A DNA stretch of 64,000 nt from positions 50,952,429-51,016,428 of the forward strand of contig OX485804.1 in the NCBI GenBank assembly GCA_950295325.1, given 5' to 3'. This document shows, in pieces, positions 33,225-43,655 of this stretch; position 1 is the first letter of the stretch; each line of letters opens with the position of its first letter. The notes under the pieces are model-generated. The model saw only the letters and a program-made list of their open reading frames with translations, was not told where the DNA came from and made no database searches. This DNA comes from Polytrichum commune. Its lineage: Eukaryota; Streptophyta; Polytrichopsida; Polytrichales; Polytrichaceae. Both the position numbers and the translations under genes were made by a program.

Positions 33225-34070
33225 TTGATTGCTATCAAAGGCCACCCAAAGGCCTTCACCAAAGGTAACAAGCGCTTATCAAAAACTAAAATTAGACAAA
33301 TGAGCTAATATTGGATTTAACTAGAGCTTTAACTTAGAGCTTAGCTCAATCTAAAATTAGTGTGTTGATTGGTTAACTTTAGCTCTAGCCAAGGTTTAAC
33401 AATTAGCTTGAGTCTAGGATCATGTGGTGCCCTCTTGGATGATAAAAACAATGAGGGAGAGTAGATGTAATTAGATTATGTTTTTGTGTCACGTCAGGGG
33501 TGTAGTGTTCATAAATAAATTATTCCGTCTAAATTTAGGTACTTTCATCAAAAATAGAAATATCTTTCCAAAATCAGAAAGATGTCAATGATATCATCTG
33601 CCTAAAAAGGTGGAATATATGGACGAATATTCTCTCGGAAAATAAGAATAAAAATCACTGGTAGTGTTCAAGAAGGATGCCCTGCTTTGTTGGAAGTGGT
33701 CATGAGAAGAAAGGACTCCATTAAAAAGAATCTAGTGGCAGTTTCTGTGGTTTCAATGTAAACCCTAAGGAGACCATAGCGAAAGCATGTATTTATTTAC
33801 TTCTCATCCACAGAACACGGACATGGACCTTGCCTAAGTGTAAAACAACTCCGCTTTGACACCAAACTATTTCTTGGCCAACCACAACTTCTAAAATTCA
33901 AGTGGTCTCTCGTTTTGGTTTTGATGTAAACTACACAAAAGAGTGAAAATCGAGTTTCATTGAAGACCCCCAATAAATAACCGAGTGGACAATGTGAGAA
34001 GCCTCCTCCGAAGATTGTGAGAGGGTGAGATTGGGTTAGTTGAGGAAAATGATGTTGGGTGGGAGAATGA
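33225..34070. other. Upstream of BTB locus 2
   Basis: 33230-33480 is an inverted match to the upstream of locus 1 (AGGCCTTCACCAAAGGTAAC, TGTGTTGATTGGTTAACTTT, TGGTGCCCTCTTGGATGA). The match ends near 33480, which marks one limit of the duplicated block. The remainder is AT-rich with no gene recognised. Confidence 0.45.
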
Positions 34071-34667
34071 GGGGTTGTTTACATCATGGACCATGAAGTT
34101 GTTCCTTGTTCCTCTAAAAATTAATATGTGTGTTGGCTGTTGAACTTGACCCAAGACCTTTACATCAAGGAAAAAAAAAATGTAAGAGTGACCATGGAAC
34201 TTGAGGTCCCAAAATGCCTATGTTTAGGCCTACATTATCCATTGTCATGGATCCAATGGTTTTGTAGTGGGAGAGGCAAAAGAGGTTCCCCCGTTGCAAA
34301 TGTCAAGGGACCATGGCACAGAATCTTCTTCTTCTTCTTCTTTCATTTTTTTTTTTTACTTTTTTTTTTGGCCAAATGTTTTGAATTCATAGTTATGTGG
34401 AAAGAAGGGAAACAGGGGAGGAGGTCAAACATGAAGAACATTCCCAAAATTGATTTTTTTTGCACATTTATTAAAAAAAAATAGCATCTCCACTAATTGG
34501 TGCATGGTCAATTCTCTTGGTCCATGTTCAGTTTACACTTAGTCAAAGGCCCAAAGACTCTAAAATTGCATTTTATTTATTTATAGAAATTGGACCATGG
34601 AAGTGTGACCATGATAAAATACCCTCTGTCATGGGACAACTTCATGGTCTATGATGTAAACAACCCC
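34071..34667. mobile_element. Tourist/Harbinger-like element (597 bp)
   Basis: Inverted ends GGGGTTGTTTACATCATGG, ACCATGAAGTTGTTCC (one or two mismatches in 35 bp). Flanks are TGA at the left and TAA at the right, near the TWA target of Harbinger-type elements. The interior has long T tracts (34341-34370), (CTT)n at 34323-34340, and several CCATGG-type blocks. Confidence 0.7.
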
Positions 34668-34679
34668 TAAGTGATGGTT

Positions 34680-34706
34680 GGATGAATGGATGGATGGATG
34701 GATGAG
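34680..34706 (+). repeat. (GGAT)n microsatellite
   Basis: About six GGAT/GATG units immediately beyond the 34071 element. Confidence 0.9.
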
Positions 34707-34799
34707 GAGCCCACGTAAAGGCTATAACCCACTATAAACAAGTGACGTGGCCGCCTTAGAAGGCGACATTTCCGGAAAGTACTATAAACCTCCTCCTCG

Positions 34800-35010
34800 A
34801 CAATGAACAAGGAGAACCAACTGCTAGTTACAGATGAAGCAATGGAGTTTGAGAATCAACCGGCTCAAGTTCAAGACTTCAAGGATTCCATGGAACATAC
34901 CTTGAATTGGTCAAGAAAAACCGGGAGATCATACCATGTAATCAATAACCGGTTGGGTTTGGGTTAAGCACTAGGATGTCGATCGGTTATGCTAAAAAAT
35001 CTCCGTGGAC
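34800..35010 (+). repeat. Dispersed coding-like repeat C, copy 2
   Basis: Begins ATGAACAAGGAGAACCAACT then GCTAGTTACAGATGAAGCAA. The translation MNKENQLLVTDEAMEFENQP stays open for about 55 codons, the longest of the three copies. The match to copy 1 extends to GGTTATGCTAAAAAATCTCC at about 34992. The family is not recognised; it may be the first exon of a multicopy gene or a transposon gene. Confidence 0.55.
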
Positions 35011-35029
35011 GATGGCTATAAACAACAAG

Positions 35030-35330
35030 AGGCTCACACGTGCGGCCCGGCCCTTCATTGAATGGAGCATCTAAGCCGGCGTGGGGGTCACCATTCCGGC
35101 GTATGAGACGCGCCCGGGCACGTGCGGAGAATCTCGGCGCGTGGGCTTAGCCACCCGCCTTTTCCTTTTTGGCCGAGTAGGGGCCCCCTCCGATTTGGAG
35201 CCTTTCATGTGTGCTCCAAGAACGCCGGGCAGGTGGGGGCACTCCCTTGTGATGATGTGCCTATCCGTATGGTCCCCCCCCCCTTGTCGTTGGCTTGTGG
35301 TCAAGATTTGTGGAGTTTAAAGGTGAGCTT
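35030..35330. other. GC-rich island with antiparallel open frames
   Basis: Much richer in G+C than its surroundings (CCCGGGCACGTGCGGAG, CGGCGCGTGGGC). Open frames of 77-79 codons occur on both strands (35081-35320 +, 35304-35071 -), which is expected when stops are scarce. No domain is recognised. A C-run lies at 35274-35284. Confidence 0.4.
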
Positions 35331-35452
35331 TTGCGAAGGAAGATTTATTGTATAGATTTTACAAAGATTTGTGTAACACCAATTAATCCTCGGGCTATAT
35401 TTTGCTCTACCTCATCATATATATATATATATGTATAAGTTGTTTTTATAGT

Positions 35453-35602
35453 CCACCCATAATTATTGGTGTGGGCCATCACTGAACGGTGGGGACCACC
35501 ACTAGTTGCATCTAGTGGCTCTTGCTGGCTAAGCCGGCTCTGAAAGTGGTCCTTGCAGGTAGGAACCGTTGAGTGGTGGCCCGCACCTGTAAGTGTGGGT
35601 GG
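35453..35602. mobile_element. Small foldback element (~150 bp)
   Basis: CCACCCATAATTATTGGTGT, GGGCCATCACTGAACGGTGG on the left mirrors GGAACCGTTGAGTGGTGGCC, CGCACC...GGGTGG on the right (imperfect arms of about 50 bp). An (AT)n run lies just upstream at 35417-35432. No target duplication was identified. Confidence 0.5.
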
Positions 35603-36256
35603 GTTGTTAGCTGAACCTTGCCTAAGCTCATATCCAATAATCAGGTTGAAAATCTTGAGGTCTTGTGTGGTCTTGTGAATGTACGGTCTTATGTGGAGAT
35701 ATGGTCGTATGTGGATAGACGGTGTTAAGTGGTCAATATTTCCAATTGAGCATCTCCATTTGAGTTGCACGTATTGCTTTACAATAATAAACAATGGCTA
35801 CTTCAAAGGCCACACACCCAAAAACAACATTTACTCATGGCTACTCCCTTGGTCATACTGTCTTTCTCGATGCAAATGCCATGTTTGCATGTGTCCCAAT
35901 GTTCTTTGCGACCTAAATGTCCCATCCACTACCAAGCCCTCATTCAATTAAAATGGGGCCTCTAGTAAAATAAGTTGAATATCCTTGGGAAAAATTTGTT
36001 TTAGGCTAAGCATAATGTTGTTTACTATGGAATGTTATAAGCTTGGGCCCGTGCCGTCCTAATTTGACAACAAAGGAAATTTCACTAAAAAAAACCAAAC
36101 TCCACTTGATTCTCATAGCCGCGAAGTACTCAATTGTACAAACATCAATCATAATAATTTAGAGCATTGAAGAAAGATTAATTTATAAAGGGATAAGTTA
36201 TGATATAATATATTGAGAGAAGGCATATACTTTGGTTACCGAGGTCTTGTTTTAAG

Positions 36257-36605
36257 CATGGCAAGATCCTGAATGAGGTCGACCAAAGTTCTCCCTAGTA
36301 CATATCAAATGAGGTTGAGTCATTGACTTACAAATTTATGTGTGACTTCTCCCCAATGGATTTGCCTTTGGACCTGAAGAAAATTCACTAGATTTGGTTA
36401 CATGATATGCTTAAAGCAGTGCGCAAGGCATGGCCTATCTTGCATCCTGACATCTAAGCTAACTCTCATGAGACGTGGGATCTTATAGAGGAAAATTGTT
36501 ATTGGAAGGACCTCTCTATTACGTGGAAGGGGAGGTCATGGGTTCTATTATGTCTTAGTCTTGGTTTCTTTTCTTTTTCCCTTGGGCCCTCCTCAAGGTG
36601 TTGCT
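36257..36605 (+). pseudogene. Decayed protein-coding fragment, family unknown
   Basis: One frame stays protein-like for about 110 codons but is broken by three stops. Readable blocks are KILNEVDQSSP, CDFSPMDLPLDLKKIH, IWLHDMLKAVRKAWPILHPD, and ANSHETWDLIEENCYWKDLS followed by ITWKGRSWVL. The tryptophan-rich style resembles the protein of a transposable element, but I cannot name one. No intact partner is nearby. Confidence 0.4.
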
Positions 36606-36609
36606 CTTA

Positions 36610-38169
36610 GTAGTTATACATTCTTTTCTTGCAATTGAATTGATTTCAATTTACAATACCAAAAGTAAAGTTTAAAATTTTTGGACACCTATATTTAAAT
36701 CATGAATTGTCAGGTGTGCATCCAAAAATGGACATCAAACATGATAGTTATGTGGAGGGGACAAGGAGCATGCACTGAAGGTTCCCTTAAAAAAAATTCA
36801 AAAAAAAATTTAAAGGAAAAATATCGAGAAACCAAAGGACCCACCCAAAAAAAGTAATGATGATTAAAAGAAAGGAAAAAACAAGGAAAAAAAATCATGC
36901 AATGGTCCCACCCCCACGTTGCTAGCTCGCCCTATCATGCAAACGAGTGGGCAAACTTGGGCTAGGGCAATTTGCCTAACAATAATTACATTGCTGCCCA
37001 TGTGCCTCAACATTCACCCTTTCTAGGATGTATATTAAATATATATAAAGGCATGTGTTACAAGAACATAATTTGGAACTTGTTTGGACTATGTGCACAA
37101 AGTTAAGCTAGAACTATCAAGAACATAAATTTGAGCTACATCTACTCTCATTCATTTGTTGTTACCATCCAATGAGGGTACAATAGGATCCTAGACTCAA
37201 GGTGAACATGATCCATATTGCTCAATTTTGGGTCATTAGTTGAGGGCGTATTATAAATATTTAGAGTTTGGCAAACTCTGGGGAAGAACTAACAAGGATA
37301 ATTCATCCTTTATGTATCATATCCCTATGAAGTTGAGGTGAGGCCTTAGTAAAGGTGAAGTGTTTTTGGAAGTGAGTGTTTTCATGTTTCCATGGAAACT
37401 ATACTCTCCTCAAGAGTGGAGGTGAAGTGTTATTTGATATCTTTGATGACTATAACCATGAGCATTTCTTTCGTTAACCATTGTAGTAACTTGAGTTATA
37501 TCATCGCTTCTTGCATATCTCTACTTACTAGAGCTACAATAGACACAATGTATATGAGGGAAAGGAAGACCTAAGAAATGCAAAAGATGGGAAGGAAAGG
37601 AGAGAGAGCAGAGGAGAGAATAGGCGATCGCTTAGGGAGGAAATATGGATTTTCTTTGGTTTTCTTACACTTACTTGGTTGTAGTTAGGTTGCTAGTTTG
37701 TGTAAGCTTGCACTCAATTGGAGAAAGCACTAGGATTGGCTAAAGGTGTGAGATGGGGAAGGATATTTTGCCTTCCTTTGAATATTTCTCGTCCATTGGA
37801 ATAGGATTTTTCAACTTTTGATTTTGTGAATATTTTGGTTGCCACCTAAAGCTACTATTTAAGATGTTGTACATGTTTCTAGGTTCAACACGTATTGATG
37901 TTTTCATCTATAGGATACAATATTTAACAATTGACCAAACAATAGACACGTTAATATATCTAACCTTGGTAAGAGCTTAAGTTAACCAATTGACACAATA
38001 ATTTTAGTTTTAGCTAAGCTCTAGTTAAAAGTTGAGTTCAACTTTAGTTCTTATTCACTTTTAGATATTTTCTAAGTTTAGTTCTAGCTATGTTGTTATT
38101 ATTATTGGCGAAGGCCTTTGGGTGACCTTTGATAGCAATCAAACATGCAAGTTGCAAGCGTTTGAAGAA
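36610..38169. other. Upstream of BTB locus 3, with an insertion inside the duplicated block
   Basis: 36900-37208 and about 37975-38169 match the upstream of locus 1 (GGGCAAACTTGGGCTAGGGC, ATATATAAAGGCATGTG, GCTAGAACTATCAAGAACAT, then AGTTAACCAATTGACACA). Between them about 765 bp (37209-37974) has no counterpart in locus 1, so it was inserted in locus 3 or lost from locus 1. No inverted ends were recognised for this block. Confidence 0.5.
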
Positions 38170-39568
38170 ATGGATGACTACAGGAATGTTGAAGTCGTTG
38201 AATTTTTAAACGAGGATGTATCAACCACCAACGGGCCGCATTGTTGGATATATATGATGAAGATGCTAGGAGAGGCGATCCATGCGGATGTCACCTTGAA
38301 AGCCGCAGGAGGTGAGGTAGTGAAGGCACACCGCTCGGTGCTCACACTCTTTTCACCCGTGTTCAACACAATGTTCACATGCGGGATGCAAGAGCACCAG
38401 ACGGGAGTTGTGGAGCTCATGGACATCAATGTTGAGGTGTTGAAATTGTTCCTAATCATATTGTATTCAGGTATGAAATGCGAGAACTAGGTCATGAAGA
38501 TTGATGTCAAAACATTGTAAATGTTAGATGAACCATAACCACATTTTAAGGAAAATACTATTCTAAGCAGAAACACAAGAAATAACCAAAGCATTTCAAT
38601 ATATAACCGGTTGATATTGAAGAAATAAGGATAGCGACCCAGTTGACTCAAATTTCTCACATGACACACTTGTTAATTCTTGGAAGAATGGATGCTCCAA
38701 AAAAAGGGCCCGAGGATGCAAGCCTCCATGTTGTGTCTTTATAACCTAGTGTTGTGTTTGTAACCTTTACCCAACTTGATTTTGTGGAAAGCACGCCACA
38801 TCCAAGGACATACCTTGAAGTTGCAAAATCTCAACCTGTATTCAATTGAAACAAAGCCTCAAATGGAAATCTCCCTTGACTTGAACATGAATGTACTTGA
38901 GGAGATTCCATTCGATTTCGTAAATGAACTCATTACAATAAAATAAAAGTCAGAATCTAGTACGAAATTATATTGTCAAAAATGAAATCTTTGAATGAAA
39001 TTTTTTAAATTTTTACAATGCTTTGCCTAGACTGCCATCGGACCATTGTAGCGTGCTTCACCAAAGAATGTTATGTGTATGACAAGGCTTGTAACTTATA
39101 GAATTTCAATTTAGCTAGAGGTAGCAGCAAGGTGTGAAAACGAGGAGATGATAGTATGTTTGGTCATGTTGAAATAGGGACCGGAGTTTCTATCTATCTA
39201 TCTTTGGTCATGTTGTGTGTGCAGGTGCAGAATGTGAGACGGTGTTGAAAAAAGACGTTATGGACAAACACCTCCATGAGCTTATCAAAGTGTGTCATAA
39301 GTATGAAGTAACCCACGTGTTTCCCACTTTGACTACATTGGTGAAGAGCGTTTTGACGATTGAGAATTGTTGCGATTACATTGGTTGCACCGTCGATTTT
39401 TGTCCAAATGAGTGTACCGCTTATGTTCTCAACTACATTGAATTGAATTTTCGTCGGGTGATACATACCGACGGTTTCAAGTGCCTGGCTCACACTCATC
39501 CTGACCTAGTGGTCCTACTTGTGCAATGGAACATACCGGAAGTAGAAGCATGTAAGATTGGAAAATAA
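38170..39568 (+). CDS. Short BTB/BACK-like protein, locus 3 (2 exons)
   Basis: Exons at 38170-38470 and 39225-39568 (GT-AG, phase 1), 214 residues. The start is MDDYRNVEVVEF, equivalent to loci 1 and 2. The BTB core reads HADVTLKAAGGEVVKAHRSV then FNTMFTCGMQEHQTGVVEL. Exon 2 is the most diverged of the three after the BACK-like start: ENCCDYIGCTVDFCPNECTA, then VIHTDGFKCLAHTHPDLVVL. It ends at VEACKIGK and lacks the acidic tail. The 754 bp intron is longer than in loci 1 and 2. Near its 3' end TTTGGTCATGTTG occurs twice (about 39160 and 39203) around a CTAT repeat. No inactivating change is seen. As in the paralogues, the sequence just before the acceptor repeats the end of exon 1, and unspliced RNA stops after MKCEN. 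Confidence 0.72.
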
Positions 39569-40836
39569 TCATTGGTGAAGGTGGATGAGATTTGTGACGT
39601 TTGCACAAACCCAACCTTGGAAACATACTTTAGCGCTTACTTGTTGAGGACTTAAGTCATGTTAAGTCCTGCAATTGTTCCCATTATGTACGTGTATTTG
39701 GAGATTTTTATTTTCATATCATGGTGAACACTTTCAATGAAGTCAAAAATCTCATTATCACCTCATTTGATGGTAATTTTAATGTTGTTATCCTCGTTTG
39801 TTAGAACATCCTAGTGGTTAACATGAAACTGCAAGACTATGTAGAATTTGGTCTACTTCCTCAATAAACTTTTGGGCGTCAATTCCACATAGAAGATAAA
39901 GTTCCTTGCAATTGTGTCCAACTAAAAGAAGTTAGGAAATCAAACAAAGTATCACATCTAAGAAGGAGTTTGTAATTTGAAGTCTTTTTACAAAAGATAA
40001 GTATAAGATTTAGCAAGCTTTTCCAAGAAGTGTTGAGCTTGAAACATAAGTTTTGTCAAGAACAAATTTCTAGAGCTTGATTGTCCAAAGATATACATAC
40101 ATACATACATACATGTTGTGGAGTTGTGTTCAACTAAAAGAAGTTGTAAAATCAGAGAAACTACCACCTCCAAAATGAAGGTTGTAATCGAGGTTTTCAT
40201 GCACTGAATATACGAGCAAATTTTAGTAACTTTTCCAAGAGGTATAAGAGGTTTGAAGAAGAAAACGTGTTATGAACATATTTTTGAAGCTTAATTATGC
40301 AGAGAGGACATCACTTTTTGAATTTGTGTTCAACTACATATGTTAAGATATCAAGCATACTATTAACTTCAAAAAGAAATTTGAGGTGTGAACTAGTCCC
40401 AGGGTTTAATTCCCCGTATTATGAGCATGTATTCTATTTTGGTTGAAGTCAAGTTACATTGATAGTCATGGACTCTTGAATTTATTAATTATATGTTTCC
40501 TTGTAGGTTGTAGAGTGGGGTTCAAATAAATAAAAATTCCAAGTAAAATTCCAAAAAATAAAAATATTATTGAGTTGTGTCATAATTCAAATACATGCTT
40601 TTACTTTTAAGAATTATTTTATTTTATTTTATTTTTAAGAAGTTGAATTACGGGTATCCTAGAGCAATAGCCTCCAAACATTTTGTCGGTATAATAAAAG
40701 TCTAAAATCTTTTATGTGTACACAATAATAATTTACTATAACATAATACTAATCTCATTAGGGTAAGGGCCCCTCGCCTCTCCCCATCCTCTGAGGTTGG
40801 AGCCCATACTCCTTCATCTATGGATGCAATTCATAG
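39569..40836. other. 3' flank of BTB locus 3 and spacer
   Basis: 39640-39800 matches the 3' flank of locus 1 (AGTCATGTTAAGTCCTGCAA, GTGAACACTTTCAATGAAGT). A (CATA)n run lies at 40093-40113. Two blocks containing AACTAAAAGAAGTT (about 39920 and 40133) form a weak tandem repeat of about 210 bp. No further gene. Confidence 0.4.
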
Positions 40837-41212
40837 CCGGCTCACATGGGGTCCGAAGTCACTTGAGGTCAATATGTGCAATCTCAGCCGTTGAGAGCCT
40901 GAAAGTTGGGACTTACTAACCTCACATGGGGTTCCAAGTCCTCAATCCCAATTATGACATGGATGCCTACATGGCAACACTTTCTGGAGGTGTGGCTCAG
41001 GACTTGTGTTTGAGAATTGGGTTGAGCAAAAAACTAGTCCCAACTCTCAACACAAGTCCCGTTAATTTTTTTTGGATGAAATAATCAAGATCTGACTTTA
41101 ATGACAACTAATCATAATTTAATGGTTTCTTGAGACTCAAAAGTTGGACATTTGCCGCCGTGTTGGGACTTGCTGATATGAGTGGGACTTGGGACCCCAT
41201 GTGAACTGACCC
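40837..41212. mobile_element. Nested-hairpin foldback element (~376 bp)
   Basis: The outer arms GGCTCACATGGGGTCCGAAG and the inverse of GGGACCCCATGTGAACTGAC enclose an inner hairpin, GGACTTGTGTTTGAGAATTG against CAACTCTCAACACAAGTCC (41002-41068). A third block, CCTCACATGGGGTTCCAAGT (near 40920), repeats the arm in direct orientation. The target duplication is unclear. Confidence 0.55.
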
Positions 41213-41249
41213 TAAGATAGTACAAGTCCACACTAATTTGAAGGCCAAA

Positions 41250-41395
41250 TTGTATCCCCATTGAATCATTTTTTGATGTATACGGTTTACTTTCATCAAC
41301 GAGCCTTGTCTTGTACCACTCAAATATAAGTGTTCAATCAAGAAGTTTGACCACATAAGGCCCACATAGCTTACATCTTGTATGGCTTCTTTGTT
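41250..41395 (-). repeat. Dispersed repeat family A, copy 8 (inverted, partial)
   Basis: On the minus strand GTAAGCTATGTGGGCCTTAT then GTGGTCAAACTTCTTGATTG match the family's 5' end. Confidence 0.55.
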
Positions 41396-42889
41396 TGGTA
41401 ATTTTGAATGTGATATTTTATCATTATTGTTCTAAAGTGAAGCCATACATGAACTTTTTCAAATTCTATACAATATGTTCCAAAATGATGAATGCATTTC
41501 CTGAAAGTGTCTTAGTGTTGAGGATCTCTTAGTATAATATGGGGTTTGCCACCCTAGGGAAGCAAATATGTATGAGTTGTGCAAAAAATGCATACAAGAG
41601 GATTACCCTACCTTGATAACAGGTAGGGCGGAAAATAATTCAAAATAATTCAGCCTAATTTTTTGGAATTTATTGGGCTAGATGGCCTCAATGAAAGAAT
41701 AAATAATGATCAAAATGCCTAAATTTTAGTAAATTTGATGTGTTGGAAATCTCAATTTTAAAGTCCCAAATGAATGAAAAACAAGTTACATAACATGGAG
41801 TTGTATGTAGGATATGCTATGTGCCTACGTGAATAAAATACATAATATACGTATTTGCCTAATTTTTTAGAAATTTTTTTATGGACCTGCCAAAGCCTTC
41901 TAAAAAAAGAATTATTGGGAAAATATGCCCACCTTGCTATCAACCTACACAATTGGGGATTCATGTCAAGTTTACACATCCCGCATGATTCATAAAGAAC
42001 ACTCCACACAACTCCCAATGTACACAACTTGTATAAAGATAGAGTATACAAACTTTCCTTCCAAATTCTATAATCAAATCAATGTGCATTATGAACACCT
42101 ATTACCTATTTATTGGGTATTGGTGATCAAGAAAAAATTGATAATTTTTGAAATATACTGAAAATTAAAAACAGGACCCCCCCCCATTGCCTTAATATGT
42201 GCCATAACGACTTTTAGCCAATTAATGGAGTACTTAAGTAATTAATAGGTACAAGTGTGCGAGACTGGCTATTGACCTATGACAGTGGGGATTTATAAAT
42301 GTTTGTGTGAAGGTTTGCATCAATGTGTGTGGGAACTATCATTGAGCTCTTGTCAAAGGGTAAGGATACCCGGCTCAAATTTTGTACTCACTTGTAAATA
42401 GTACCCTTAGCTGGAAAATAAACTAAAAGTTAGGATACTCAACCTAGTTTTATACCCACCACTAAAGGGTACACGGGTACCTCAGTAACGGAATATTAGA
42501 AATAGGATGAAATCTTATATAGGGTACTCTTTATTCATGCAAGCTAATTTTGTTTAATGTAATATAATATCATTTTGATTCATAGATTGCATTATAAATA
42601 CTATATGGTACCCTATAATGTCATGTATTACTTTTGCCTAGAACTACATATAGGGCACTCCTTTTTAGAACTATAATTTTATAATTTTATCATGGATGAT
42701 TGGAATTTGGATGAAAAATCACTAAGTTAGTAAGTAACAAGAATTCCAACATAGTAAATCTATAATGCCCAATTATGTTTACAAGGAATGACAAAATCGT
42801 TAAGTTAAGATTTAGTGTCGGGGACACTACATGGACACTTTACAATTAGTAGTGAGCAAGACATATAAAATTGGTGACATAAAACACGA
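41396..42889. other. AT-rich spacer
   Basis: No gene. A short perfect hairpin CCCTACC...GGTAGGG lies at 41606-41630, and a C run at 42177-42185. Open frames near 41758-42161 have no protein features. Confidence 0.35.
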
Positions 42890-43125
42890 TATTTAGTGTT
42901 GTAAGGTACATGTTCCCAATTCAGTTACTTATCTGAATTGGACAACCTACATTTAAGTGGTATATGGTTGGGTGTGGCTCCAAGAAAAGATACCAAAAAG
43001 ACACATATTTAAAAGAGATTGAACTATGTTTTCAAAATATAATAACTATTCTAAACCCAATAGTCAACATGTTGGAGGGACCCATACGACCGCTTGAAGA
43101 GCACGAGAATCTTCACTTTGACAAT
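42890..43125 (+). repeat. Dispersed repeat family A, copy 9
   Basis: CAACCTACATTTAAGTGGTA, TATGGTTGGGTGTGGCTCCA, AAAGACACATATTTAAAAGA, GAGCACGAGAATCTTCACTT and intermediate blocks are collinear with the family. Confidence 0.6.
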
Positions 43126-43235
43126 GAATAAGATGATTATACGAGCTTTGAAGAAGATGAGGAAAGCGGCTCCAAGCTCGAATTGGATTTGGTAACCATC
43201 TCGATTCATATCCTAAAAGAAGTGGACTACTTGGA
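43126..43235 (+). other. Coding-like fragment, acidic (unassigned)
   Basis: From 43135 an open stretch reads DDYTSFEEDEESGSKLELDL, then VTISIHILKEVDYLE and a stop near 43239. The composition is protein-like, but there is no recognised family and no start of its own. It lies back to back with the exon-like frame on the other strand at 43264-43377. Confidence 0.25.
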
Positions 43236-43263
43236 ATAAAGTAACCATTTAAGACCCACGTAC

Positions 43264-43451
43264 CTCATCCATGCCTCAAGCCAAGCAAAGTAAGTTGTAG
43301 TTGCAAGTGCTTTACGGTTTAGCAACATGCCGTTGAAGAATGCAGGGTTAGGGCGCTCCCAAAGCGGCTGGTTTTGTCCCATCTTCTTCCCATCGAAGCT
43401 TGATGTTGATGAAACAAGCTTCGGCAACCTCAGATCGCATCGTTTGTGCAC
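43264..43451 (-). pseudogene. Exon-like fragment on the minus strand, family unknown
   Basis: A minus-strand open frame from 43451 reads, at its 3' part, GQNQPLWERPNPAFFNGMLL then NRKALATTTYFAWLEAWMR, and meets a good 5' splice site (GAG|GTACGTG) at 43264/43263. The hydrophobic, aromatic-rich peptide looks like real coding sequence, possibly the N-terminal exon of a membrane or organelle protein. No downstream exon was found, so it may be a captured or orphaned exon. Confidence 0.35.
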
Positions 43452-43655
43452 TCAGTATTGCAATCTTTAGATAGAGGGTGTTCAGAGCTACTGTATTGTG
43501 GCAGGTGATATGCTTCGTTTGTGCGCCTTCTTCCTATCGAGGCTTGATGTTGATGAACAAGCTTCGACACCCACAGATCGCATTTGTTTGTGGACTCAGT
43601 ATTGCAATCTGTAGAGAGTGTTCAGAGCTACTGTACTGTGGCAGGTGATATGCTT
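43385..43655 (+). repeat. Two-copy tandem duplication (~135 bp unit)
   Basis: CATCGAAGCTTGATGTTGAT... and TATCGAGGCTTGATGTTGAT... begin two adjacent units. Both contain ACTCAGTATTGCAATCT, TGTTCAGAGCTACTGTA and GTGGCAGGTGATATGCTTCG. The upstream unit overlaps the minus-strand exon-like fragment, so the duplication copied part of it. Confidence 0.75.

Noticed and set aside
34128-34484. 118-codon plus-strand frame
   Set aside because: It lies inside the Tourist-like element and runs through CTT and T tracts (poly-Phe), a low-complexity artefact.
35071-35355. Overlapping frames on both strands in the GC-rich island
   Set aside because: Antiparallel frames of similar length are expected where G+C is high. 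No domain was recognised on either.
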